From Leisingera sp. JC1 (lineage in GTDB: Bacteria > Pseudomonadota > Alphaproteobacteria > Rhodobacterales > Rhodobacteraceae), in NCBI RefSeq assembly GCF_001679925.1, contig NZ_LYUZ01000046.1, positions 1 through 64,000 of the forward strand: a DNA stretch of 64,000 nt, in the 5' to 3' direction. Shown here piece by piece: positions 16,071-23,773 of the stretch. A program made the translations under genes and the position numbers. Numbering within the stretch: the stretch's first letter is position 1; every line of letters begins with the position of its first letter. The notes below the pieces were generated by a model. It worked only from the letters and a program-made list of their open reading frames with translations, did no database searches and was not told where the DNA came from.

Positions 16071-16841
16071 ATGTTTCCGATCCGCGACCACAACCCGTCC
16101 GGCCGCCGGCCCTATGTCGTATACGCGCTGATTGCCGCGAATGTACTGGCCTATATCTACTATTCCGCCAGCTACGTTTCGCCCCGTGCGCTGCAGTATT
16201 TCTATGACGCCTATGCGGTGGTGCCTGCCGAGATCAGCAGCGGCTACGGGTATGAAACGCTTTTCACTTCCCTGTTCATCCACGGCGGGCTGATGCACCT
16301 GGGCGGCAACATGCTGTTCCTGTGGATCTTTGGCGACAACCTGGAAGAGGAGATGGGCCACCTGCCCTTTCTGCTGTTCTACCTTCTCAGCGGGTTTGGC
16401 GCGGGGCTGATCCATGTGATGTCCGCACCAGGGTCGATGGTGCCCACAATCGGGGCCTCCGGTGCGATTGCAGGCGTGATGGGCGGCTACCTCCTGATGT
16501 ACCCCAAGGCCCGCGTCGATATTCTGCTGATCCTGATCGTCTATTTCCGCATCTTCACAATCCCCGCCTTCGTCATGCTGGGTGTCTGGCTGATGATGCA
16601 GTTCTTTGGCGGCCTCGGCTCTGATCCTGACCAGGGCGGCGTCGCCTACTGGGCCCATGCCGGCGGCTTTGCGGTCGGTCTGATCCTGTGCCTGCCCCTG
16701 TGGCTGCGCCGCGGCGGCCCGGCATTCTGGAACCGGACGCATGGCACTCCGCCACACCCTGAGAATGAGTACGACTACTCCGCCAGCCGCATCCCGAAAC
16801 TGCCGCGAAAGAAGCGTGATCCGGGGCCATGGGGGAAATGA
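16071..16841 (+). CDS. Rhomboid family intramembrane serine protease
   Basis: 256-residue integral membrane protease with six predicted helices. The catalytic dyad is Ser130 in GASGAIAG and His196 in AHAGGF; the HLGGN segment (Asn80) provides the oxyanion site and the FIHGGLMHL loop is typical. A short basic cytoplasmic tail ends the protein. It would cleave transmembrane helices of membrane proteins; the substrate is unknown. No Shine-Dalgarno precedes the ATG, and a stable hairpin ends 7 bp upstream, so translation may be leaderless or weakly coupled to putA. Confidence 0.9.
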   Translation: MFPIRDHNPSGRRPYVVYALIAANVLAYIYYSASYVSPRALQYFYDAYAVVPAEISSGYGYETLFTSLFIHGGLMHLGGNMLFLWIFGDNLEEEMGHLPFLLFYLLSGFGAGLIHVMSAPGSMVPTIGASGAIAGVMGGYLLMYPKARVDILLILIVYFRIFTIPAFVMLGVWLMMQFFGGLGSDPDQGGVAYWAHAGGFAVGLILCLPLWLRRGGPAFWNRTHGTPPHPENEYDYSASRIPKLPRKKRDPGPWGK

Positions 16842-16887
16842 AGCGCCCCGCAGTCCGGTGTTCGCTTTCAGGAAGGAAGTATCAAGA

Positions 16888-16934
16888 CGGCCTGCGGAAC
16901 CATGGGAACAGGCTACTGATTAAAACGCAGGCCG
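16888..16934. repeat. Intergenic 9-bp inverted repeat
   Basis: CGGCCTGCG (16888-16896) and CGCAGGCCG (16926-16934) form a perfect inverted repeat around a 29-nt loop in the 200-bp gap after the rhomboid gene. No T tract; meaning unclear. Confidence 0.4.
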
Positions 16935-17041
16935 CCACCCCGACGGGCATCGGGGTCAGGTAATGGTAGATCTGGTCCGGAGAAGTTTACGGGGAATTAT
17001 CGAAGTATTTACTCAAAACTTGCCAATCAAGGGGAATGGCT

Positions 17042-17419
17042 GTGACACGATTGAGAGCCACCTGCCACTGCGGCGCCGTTGAGATAGAGGCTGAATTTCC
17101 TGAGGGCCTCGCCTCTGCCGCGCGCTGCGATTGTTCCTTCTGCCTGCGTCGCGGGGCGGCGGCCGTGACGGCCCTGACCTCCAGCCTGCAGGTGCTGAAA
17201 GGGGCGGAGAACCTCAGCCTCTACACCTGGGGCACTCATACGGCGAAACACTATTTCTGCAAGACCTGCGGCATCTACACTCACCACCAGCGCCGGTCCG
17301 ACCCGAAGGAGTGCGGCGTCAACCTGGGCTGTATCGAGGGCGCCAATCCGCGGACCCATCCGGAAACCTATGGCGAGATCCAGTGGAACGACGGGGTGAA
17401 TCATCCGTCGGATCAGTGA
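17042..17419 (+). CDS. GFA/CENP-V family zinc-binding protein
   Basis: 125-residue protein of the glutathione-dependent formaldehyde-activating (GFA/CENP-V) fold. The zinc cysteines are arranged as CHCGAVEIE, then CDCSFCLRRG, and later FCKTCGIY. Family members bind zinc and some add glutathione to formaldehyde, but most are uncharacterised. GTG at 17042 is preferred because AAGGGG lies 7 nt upstream; the ATG at 17036 lies only one base from that site and would add two residues. Stand-alone gene, convergent with the inositol monophosphatase. Confidence 0.82.
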   Translation: MTRLRATCHCGAVEIEAEFPEGLASAARCDCSFCLRRGAAAVTALTSSLQVLKGAENLSLYTWGTHTAKHYFCKTCGIYTHHQRRSDPKECGVNLGCIEGANPRTHPETYGEIQWNDGVNHPSDQ

Positions 17420-17453
17420 TCCTGCCGGCAGGCCCGGCAGCGCCGCCCGTAAA

Positions 17454-17480
17454 TCAAAAAACGCGGCTCAATGGCCGCGT
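17454..17480 (-). terminator. Rho-independent terminator of the inositol monophosphatase gene
   Basis: ACGCGGC (17461-17467) pairs with GCCGCGT (17474-17480); read on the minus strand it is followed by a run of T (complement of 17456-17460). Confidence 0.82.
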
Positions 17481-17507
17481 TTCCAGTGCGTACAGCTCCA
17501 GGCGTAA

Positions 17508-18293
17508 TCAGCCGCGGATCACCTTGGCGAAGTTCTCGAAGATCGGCTCGTTCGAACAAACCACCGAACCGCTGTCGATGATGCCTGCTTCCGGGTCGAT
17601 CGCCTCGGCGAGGCCGCCGGCCTCTTTCACGATGATGATGCCTGCGGCCAGGTCCCAAGCGTTCAGGCGGCGTTCCCAGAAACCCTCGTAGCGGCCGGCA
17701 GCCACATAGGCCATGTCCAGTGCGGCAGAGCCCCAGCGGCGCACGCCGGCGCAGGCGGGCATCAGGCGCGCCAGGTCCTGCAACGTCAGCGGCAGGTCGG
17801 CGCGGCCGCCGAATGGCACCCCGGTAGCAAAGATCGACTCGATCATCCGGTGACGGCCCGACACGCGGATGCGGGTGTCATTCATCCAGGCGCCCGCGCC
17901 CTTTTCGGCAAAGAACATCTCGTCCTTGGCAGCGTCATAGACAACGCCCGCGACGATCTTGCCCTTGTGCTCCAGCGCGATGGAGATTGCCCAGTGCGGC
18001 AGCCCGTGCAGGAAGTTGGTGGTGCCGTCCAGCGGGTCGACAATCCAGCGGCGGGTGGGGTCTTCGCCCTCGATCTCGCCGCCCTCTTCCGCGATCCAGC
18101 CATAGGTCGGGCGGGCGTTGCGCAGTTCTTCCTTGATGATCTTCTCGGCGGCGATGTCGGCCTTGGAGACAAAATCGCCCGCGCCTTTCATCGAGACCTG
18201 CAGGTTTTCCACCTCGCGGAAGTCCTTCACCAGGGAGCGGCCTGCCTTGCGGGCGGCCTTGATCATCACATTGAGGTTTGCGCTGCCAATCAT
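17508..18293 (-). CDS. suhB: Inositol monophosphatase family protein
   Basis: 261-residue Mg-dependent phosphatase of the IMPase family, typical length. Metal ligands are seen in EEGG (69-72), DPLDGTTN (86-93) and WDLAAG (213-218). SuhB-type proteins hydrolyse inositol-1-phosphate and in some bacteria also assist rRNA maturation. Stands alone between convergent and divergent neighbours, with its own terminator. Substrate preference cannot be read from sequence. Confidence 0.92.
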   Translation of the reverse strand: MIGSANLNVMIKAARKAGRSLVKDFREVENLQVSMKGAGDFVSKADIAAEKIIKEELRNARPTYGWIAEEGGEIEGEDPTRRWIVDPLDGTTNFLHGLPHWAISIALEHKGKIVAGVVYDAAKDEMFFAEKGAGAWMNDTRIRVSGRHRMIESIFATGVPFGGRADLPLTLQDLARLMPACAGVRRWGSAALDMAYVAAGRYEGFWERRLNAWDLAAGIIIVKEAGGLAEAIDPEAGIIDSGSVVCSNEPIFENFAKVIRG

Positions 18294-18485
18294 GTCTGCA
18301 GAATCCTGTCACGTCGGGGAGATGCCGGGTCAATGCGTGCCTATACGCGCCCTGCCCCGGAATGCCAAGGGGTTAAGCCGGAAACTGCTGATCCGGCCTG
18401 ACGCCGCGGCGCTGCCGGTTCAAGCGGTTGAAATCCGCCGCCGCCACGGCCAGTGTTTGCTGCAAACAGAACAAGGAATGCCCCC

Positions 18486-19505
18486 ATGCCCGACCAGATG
18501 CAGCGTATCGTGCTGGCCAGCCGCCCCGAAGGCCAGGCCAGTGAGGAAAACTTCCGCCTCGAGACCGTGGACCTGCCCCAGCCCGGCGAAGGAGAAGTGA
18601 TTGTAAAGGTTCACTATATGTCACTGGACCCCTACATGCGCGGGCGCATGAATGCGGGAAAATCCTATGCGTCGCCGGTGGAGATCGGAGAGACCATGAC
18701 TGCGGGCGGCGTGGGGGAAGTGGTTGCCTCGGGCAGCCCGGACTACCAGCCCGGCGACTTTGCCCTGGGCATGTTCGGCTGGGCCAGCCATGCCAGCGCC
18801 AAAGCCTCGGAATTGCGCAAGCTGGACCCGGACATGGCACCGCTCACCACAGCGCTTGGCGTTCTCGGCATGCCGGGGTTTACCGCATGGCATGGCTTGG
18901 ACGCCTATGGCCGCCCGCAGCCAGGCGAAACCCTTGTGGTTGCCGCCGCCACCGGCCCGGTCGGCTCCATGGTCGGCCAGTTGGCCAAGCAGAAAGGCCT
19001 GCGCGTGGTTGGCATCGCGGGCGGCGAGGACAAGTGCAAGCTGGCGGTGGAGACATTCGGCTTTGACGCCTGCCTCGACCACCGCGCCCTGGGATCGGCA
19101 GAGGCGTTGAGCGCAGCGCTGGCAGCCGCCTGCCCGGACGGCATCGACATCTACTATGAAAACGTCGGAGGCAAGGTGCTGGAAGCGGTGCTGCCGCTGA
19201 TGAACAACTTTGGCCGTATCCCGGTCTGCGGCATGATCGCCTGGTATAATAGTCCCGAGACAGATCTGACGGCCCCAGCCATCTGGCGGACGGTGCTGAC
19301 CAAGTTCCTGTCCGTGAATGGCTTCATCATCTTCAACCACTACGACCGCTACCCGGCCTTCCTGCAGGAAGCAGCCCCAAAGATCGCAAGCGGGGAAATC
19401 AAGTACCTGGAGGACATCGCAGAGGGCCTTGAAAATGCGCCCAAGACCTTCCTGTCGATGATGCAGGGCGGCAATACCGGCAAGCAGATCGTCAAACTGG
19501 TCTGA
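18486..19505 (+). CDS. NADP-dependent oxidoreductase, zinc-independent MDR (CurA/YncB-like)
   Basis: 339-residue medium-chain reductase of the prostaglandin-reductase/CurA group, which reduces alkenal or enone double bonds with NADPH. Visible are the N-terminal SLDPYMRGRMN substrate segment, the GFTAWHGL block, the Rossmann motif AAATGPVGSMVGQLAK, and YYENVGGKVLEAVLP. No zinc ligands. The ATG at 18486 has AAGGAA upstream; the frame extends to 18453 but that start lies over the ribosome site region. Single-gene unit. Confidence 0.9.
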   Translation: MPDQMQRIVLASRPEGQASEENFRLETVDLPQPGEGEVIVKVHYMSLDPYMRGRMNAGKSYASPVEIGETMTAGGVGEVVASGSPDYQPGDFALGMFGWASHASAKASELRKLDPDMAPLTTALGVLGMPGFTAWHGLDAYGRPQPGETLVVAAATGPVGSMVGQLAKQKGLRVVGIAGGEDKCKLAVETFGFDACLDHRALGSAEALSAALAAACPDGIDIYYENVGGKVLEAVLPLMNNFGRIPVCGMIAWYNSPETDLTAPAIWRTVLTKFLSVNGFIIFNHYDRYPAFLQEAAPKIASGEIKYLEDIAEGLENAPKTFLSMMQGGNTGKQIVKLV

Positions 19506-19602
19506 GCCGGGCGGCTGCGTCTGCCGGATCACGCAACCGCGTGGAGCGGGCACCGGCGCCGGAAGGGCGCAGGCCGCTTCGCGCCACCGCAGGCGGCAGG
19601 TT

Positions 19603-20508
19603 CTATTGATGCTGCAGCTTGCGCGCCTCGACCTTGGCCAGCCGGATCAGCTCCTGCATGAAGGGTTTCTCGCGGTCCTCTGTCCGGATTGCCGCGTAAA
19701 GGCTGCGGGTGATGCCGGATTTGGTCAGCGGCCGGGTCACATAGTCGGAGGAATATTTCACCTCCCGCACCACCCAGTCCGGCAGCACGGACACCCCGCG
19801 GTTGGAGGCAACCAGCAGCAGGATCACCGCCGTCAGCTCGACTTGCCGGATTGCGGCAGGCTCCACACCGGCGGGGATCAGCAGCTGGCTGAACACATCC
19901 AGCCGGACCTTGTCCACCGGGTAGGTAATCAGGTTCTGGCCGATGAAATCCTCCGCCTCCACATAGGGTTTCGCAGCCAGCGGATGCTGCGCCGAAGCGA
20001 CAAAGACAGGGTTGTAGTCAAACAGCTCGATGAAATCGACGCCGTTGATGTCCTCCGGATCGGAGGACACCACCAGGTCCACCTCTTCCTTCAGCAGCGC
20101 GGGCAGCGCGTCGAAAGCGAGGCCCGGGCGGATGTCCACATCCACATCGCCCCAATTCTTGCGGAACCCCTCCAGCACCGGGAACAGCCATTCGAAACAG
20201 GCATGGCATTCGATGGCGATGTGCATCCGGCCTGTGTTTCCGTCCCTCAGAGAGGAAAATTCCGCTTGCGCGGCCTCGACTTGCGGCAGGACCTGCTCTG
20301 CCAGTCGCAGCAACCGCAGGCCTGCCGGTGACAGTTTCATCGGCTTGGAGCGGCGGATGAACAGCTCGACGCCGGCCTGTTCCTCCAGCCCCTTTACCTG
20401 GTGGCTCAGCGCACTTTGGGTGATGTTCAGCTGCTCGGCAGCGCGGGCCAGACCGCCGGCCTCATGGATGGCCTTGATGGTGCGGAGATGGCGGAATTCG
20501 ATATGCAT
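19603..20508 (-). CDS. metR: LysR family regulator MetR
   Basis: 301-residue LysR protein: HTH at residues ~1-60 (RHLRTIKAIHEAGGLARAAEQLNITQSALSHQVKGLEEQAG) and effector domain with the MetR-type segment IAIECHACFEWLFPVLEGFRKNWGDVDVDI. It is divergent from metF across 98 bp. In characterised bacteria MetR activates methionine-synthesis genes with homocysteine as effector. Both sequence pattern and context support this assignment. Confidence 0.92.
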   Translation of the reverse strand: MHIEFRHLRTIKAIHEAGGLARAAEQLNITQSALSHQVKGLEEQAGVELFIRRSKPMKLSPAGLRLLRLAEQVLPQVEAAQAEFSSLRDGNTGRMHIAIECHACFEWLFPVLEGFRKNWGDVDVDIRPGLAFDALPALLKEEVDLVVSSDPEDINGVDFIELFDYNPVFVASAQHPLAAKPYVEAEDFIGQNLITYPVDKVRLDVFSQLLIPAGVEPAAIRQVELTAVILLLVASNRGVSVLPDWVVREVKYSSDYVTRPLTKSGITRSLYAAIRTEDREKPFMQELIRLAKVEARKLQHQ

Positions 20509-20542
20509 CCTATCAGATCGCTCATGTTAATCTTGAGTATTA

Positions 20543-20555
20543 TGAAATTGTCTCA
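20543..20555. promoter_or_regulatory. Putative MetR box between metR and metF
   Basis: TGAA-N5-CTCA matches the enteric MetR consensus TGAA-N5-TTCA at all but one position and lies in the divergent promoter region, 52 bp before metF. Confidence 0.55.
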
Positions 20556-20606
20556 CATTGCTGCGCGTGCAACAAGAGGTGACATCAACCTAGTGAGAGA
20601 CCTGAG

Positions 20607-21476
20607 ATGACGACGCCCAAGATTTCCTTTGAATTCTTCCCGCCGCAAAATCTCGAAGCCTCCTTCCGGCTTTGGGACACCGTGCAGGTCCTCTCTCCGA
20701 TGGATCCGCGTTTTGTTTCCGTCACCTACGGCGCTGGCGGCACCACCCGCACCCTGACCCGCGATGCGGTGGCGACGCTGCACAAATCCTCCGGCTTGAA
20801 TGTGGCAGCGCATCTGACCTGCGTGAATGCCTCCAAAGCGGAAACGCTGGAGATCGCAGACCAGTTTGCCGAGGCCGGCGTGACCGAGATTGTCGCCCTG
20901 CGCGGCGACCCGCCCAAAGGCGAAGGCAAATTCACCCCGCACCCTGAAGGCTTTGCCAATTCGGTTGAGCTGATTGAAGGCCTGAAGGCACGCGGCGATT
21001 TCAGCATCAAGGTCGGCGCGTATCCGGACCGCCACCCGGAAGCCGCTGATCAGGCCGCTGACGTGGAATGGCTGAAGCGCAAACTGGATGCCGGCGCGGA
21101 TGAGGCACTGACCCAGTTCTTCTTCGAGGCAGAGACCTTCTTCCGCTTCCGCGACGCTTGCGAAAAGGCCGGGATTGACGGCACCAAGCTGACCCCAGGC
21201 ATCCTGCCGATCGAGAACTGGAAAGGCGCCCGCAACTTCGCCAAGCGCTGCGGCACCGTCATTCCCGAATGGGTCGAGAATGCCTTTGAAAAGGCGCTGC
21301 GGGACGGGCGCGAGGAACTGCTGGCGACGGTGATTTGCACCGAGCTGTGCTCTGACCTCCTGGAGGGCGGTGTGGACAAGCTGCATTTCTATACGCTTAA
21401 CCGGCCGGAACTGACCCGCGACGTTTGCTTCGCCCTGGGTGTCACCCCAAAAGTGTCGCTTCAGAACGTGGCGTAA
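20607..21476 (+). CDS. metF: Methylenetetrahydrofolate reductase
   Basis: 289-residue flavoenzyme that reduces 5,10-methylene-THF to 5-methyl-THF for methionine synthesis. Family blocks visible: SFEFFPP at the N-terminus, FVSVTYGAGGTTR, HLTCVN, LRGDPP and FSIKVGAYPDRHPE, and FFFEAETFFRF. Full length for a bacterial MetF. Under probable MetR control; supplied with methylene-THF by GlyA, whose gene ends at the left edge of the window. Confidence 0.97.
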   Translation: MTTPKISFEFFPPQNLEASFRLWDTVQVLSPMDPRFVSVTYGAGGTTRTLTRDAVATLHKSSGLNVAAHLTCVNASKAETLEIADQFAEAGVTEIVALRGDPPKGEGKFTPHPEGFANSVELIEGLKARGDFSIKVGAYPDRHPEAADQAADVEWLKRKLDAGADEALTQFFFEAETFFRFRDACEKAGIDGTKLTPGILPIENWKGARNFAKRCGTVIPEWVENAFEKALRDGREELLATVICTELCSDLLEGGVDKLHFYTLNRPELTRDVCFALGVTPKVSLQNVA

Positions 21477-21539
21477 GCGTTGCGCCGGAAGGCGCGCGGT
21501 TTCTAATGGCGGCACCTGCCCGCCAAGGACCCGCGCGCC

Positions 21540-22025
21540 ATGTTCTACGCCAAACAGCCCTCTGACCTGCTGACCATCGATCAGATCTCCCGGATTTCCG
21601 GGCTCGACTTCATGCGCGGCATCCTGGAAGGCCGCCTGCCGGGCCCGCCAATTGCCGAAACGCTCGGCTATCATCTGCGCAGTGTCGAGGACGGCCAGGT
21701 GGTATTCCGCGGCACGCCGGAGTTTCACGTCTGCAATCCGATGGGTACGGTGCATGGCGGCTGGTATGGAACACTGCTGGACAGCGCAATGGCCTGCGCG
21801 GTGATGACCAAAGTGCCACTGGGCGCGGTCTACACAACGCTGGAATACAAGATCAACATCCTGCGGCCGATCCCGCTGGGCACCACGATTGATTGCACCG
21901 GCAGCATCGACCATGTTGGCCGCTCCACCGGTGTGGCGCATGGTGAGCTGCGCGGGATTGAGGACGGGCGGCTCTATGCCACCGGCTCCACCACCTGCAT
22001 CGTGATGCAAATCGCACCGCACTGA
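21540..22025 (+). CDS. PaaI-type hotdog-fold thioesterase
   Basis: 161-residue single-domain hotdog thioesterase. The NPMGTVHGGWYGTLLDSAMACAV helix carries the family signature (HGG and the following Asp), with TTLEYKINILRP as the second strand pair. Such proteins hydrolyse acyl- or aryl-CoA thioesters. It follows metF by 63 bp in the same direction and might be read through from it. Substrate unknown. Confidence 0.87.
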   Translation: MFYAKQPSDLLTIDQISRISGLDFMRGILEGRLPGPPIAETLGYHLRSVEDGQVVFRGTPEFHVCNPMGTVHGGWYGTLLDSAMACAVMTKVPLGAVYTTLEYKINILRPIPLGTTIDCTGSIDHVGRSTGVAHGELRGIEDGRLYATGSTTCIVMQIAPH

Positions 22026-22075
22026 GCACCCGGGCGCCTACTGCGCTCTTGTTTGCTTCGGCTTTCCGCCTAAGT

Positions 22076-22089
22076 ATCTGCTAGCAGAT
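22076..22089. promoter_or_regulatory. 14-bp perfect palindrome upstream of the DUF2867 gene
   Basis: ATCTGCT-AGCAGAT, 23 bp before the start codon of the following gene. Probable operator for an unknown regulator. Confidence 0.4.
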
Positions 22090-22112
22090 CAAAAACCGCA
22101 GAAAGGCCGGTC

Positions 22113-22631
22113 ATGCCGCCAAACAGCCTTGCCCGCGCCGCGACCGCCCGCATCCAGGTTCTGGCCCCGGCAAAGGAACTTGATTTCCTTGATACGCAGT
22201 CACTGGTTCTGCCGGTTCCGGTCACACCGCTTGAGGCCTGGAACATCATGCACCAGCACCCGCTGCCCGGGATGAAACTGGCCTTCCGGCTGCGCGACGC
22301 CATCTCCGCCCTGTTCGGGGTCAGGCGGATCGGCGGGTTTTCCGGGCGGCAGCGTCAGGAAGTTTCGACCGGCGACAAGCTGGATTTCTTTCTGGTGGAA
22401 GCAGTCTCGGATCAGATTCTGACCCTCACCGTGCGGGACCGGCATCTGGACGTCATGACCTGCGTGACCAGCAGCAGCGGCGTGCTGAGCATCACGTCAT
22501 CCGTGAAGACCCATAACCTGTTCGGCCGCATCTACATGCTCCCCGTCCGCCCGGCGCACAAGCTGATTGTTTCACTCTCCTTGAAACGGCTGAGACAAGA
22601 GCTGGAACAACGCAAGACTGCCTCCCGGTAG
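22113..22631 (+). CDS. DUF2867 family protein
   Basis: 172-residue protein resembling the DUF2867 family (PGMKLAFRLRDAISALFG, GDKLDFFLVEAVSDQILTLTVRDRHLDVMT and RIYMLPVRPAHKLIV patterns). The fold is probably a START/SRPBCC-like alpha/beta barrel; no activity is known. AAAGG precedes the ATG. A 14-bp palindrome lies just upstream. Convergent with the DUF2235 gene. Confidence 0.72.
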   Translation: MPPNSLARAATARIQVLAPAKELDFLDTQSLVLPVPVTPLEAWNIMHQHPLPGMKLAFRLRDAISALFGVRRIGGFSGRQRQEVSTGDKLDFFLVEAVSDQILTLTVRDRHLDVMTCVTSSSGVLSITSSVKTHNLFGRIYMLPVRPAHKLIVSLSLKRLRQELEQRKTASR

Positions 22632-22696
22632 CGCCACGGCCTAACGCCGCCGCGGACCGGTCGTGCCATGCAGGTCCGGCCGCTGTCAGGCCGCCT

Positions 22697-23773
22697 TCAA
22701 GTTTTGGAAAACATTGCCAGCCAGCCGCCCGCTGCGGACGCCTTCCGGCTGCCTGCACCGACGCTGCTGTGCAAGCGTTCGCTGGCGTCCAGACCAACCC
22801 GGCGGCGGCTGCGCAGCAGAAATATCTTGGCCCAGCCCTGCCAGGTACCGACAGAGGGCGCCTGAGGATCAACAGGGAACCGCATCCGCCAGTCCAGCGG
22901 CAGCGGAAGACCGCGTTCCTCTGCCTTCTCCAGCATCCAGATCAGTGACACATTGGCCAGCGGCCGCGCGTCTTCGTAGCCGCCCAGCTGACCACCGACA
23001 TCGCCATGGGCACCACGGAACCAGACTTGTTCCACATGGCCGCTCCAGCCCTTTGGGCAGTCCCAAAGCACCGGCCTGAACACGTCACGTGTCTCATCCA
23101 GCGCCAAGGCGTGGTAACCGCTCTTGATATGCGGTCCCAGGGTATGGTTGTGGAAATTGTGCTGCCGTTCGGCCCAGCGCCACAGCAGCGGCAACCGCAG
23201 GCCCAGCGCTTTGACGGTATCCCAGACGCCGACCATCTCGATCTCGACCGCGTCGTGGCAATGGGCCGCGGTAAAGGCGGCGCCAGAATTGGAGCGCCCG
23301 TTCAGCCGGTAGTGACGGTAGGCCGTGCGGATATGGCGGACGGTGGCATGTTCAGGTTTCAACAGGCCAATCCGGTCAATCACACCGGCCAGAGAGCGCA
23401 CGGCATAGGCACCGCGGGAATAGCCGAACAGATAGATCCGGTCGCCGGGACGGTAACGGGAGGCAAGGTAGCCGTAGGCGCGGCGGATCTGCCGGTTGAT
23501 GCCTCGCCCCATCATCACGTCGGGAGCGCTGCCCCACCCCTTCCACTGGACACCGGATTCATAGAATACCGAGACTTGGCCGCCCATTTCCTGGCACAGG
23601 CGGTACAGCTGGCCCGCGTGGGTTTCGTGTCCTGCCTCCAGCGTCGACATGGTGCCATCCAGAATGATCACATGGGCATGCGGCCCGCGCAGCTTGGTTT
23701 CGCCGGAATGTTCCGAGCGCAGCGGCCGTCCAAGCCACCCTAGAACCCTTTTACTCAGCAGCTTCAGAAACAT
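22697..23773 (-). CDS. DUF2235 family alpha/beta hydrolase (Tle1-like)
   Basis: 358-residue protein with the DUF2235 catalytic domain: HVIILDGTMSTLE at the first strand, the nucleophile elbow GYSRGAY (GxSxG), the VGVWDTVKALG aspartate region, and VWFRGAHGDVGGQLGGYED holding the catalytic His. The family includes T6SS phospholipase effectors, but no T6SS genes are near and no export signal is evident, so a housekeeping lipase role is equally possible. The start lies inside the CoxL-like gene (23-bp overlap), suggesting translational coupling. C-terminal 50 residues are basic and low-complexity. Confidence 0.82.
   Translation of the reverse strand: MFLKLLSKRVLGWLGRPLRSEHSGETKLRGPHAHVIILDGTMSTLEAGHETHAGQLYRLCQEMGGQVSVFYESGVQWKGWGSAPDVMMGRGINRQIRRAYGYLASRYRPGDRIYLFGYSRGAYAVRSLAGVIDRIGLLKPEHATVRHIRTAYRHYRLNGRSNSGAAFTAAHCHDAVEIEMVGVWDTVKALGLRLPLLWRWAERQHNFHNHTLGPHIKSGYHALALDETRDVFRPVLWDCPKGWSGHVEQVWFRGAHGDVGGQLGGYEDARPLANVSLIWMLEKAEERGLPLPLDWRMRFPVDPQAPSVGTWQGWAKIFLLRSRRRVGLDASERLHSSVGAGSRKASAAGGWLAMFSKT

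Noticed and set aside
22076-22089. Reading ATCTGCTAGCAGAT as a PhaR operator
   Set aside because: CTGC and GCAG are separated by only 2 bases and the second dyad seen at phaP and phaC is missing.
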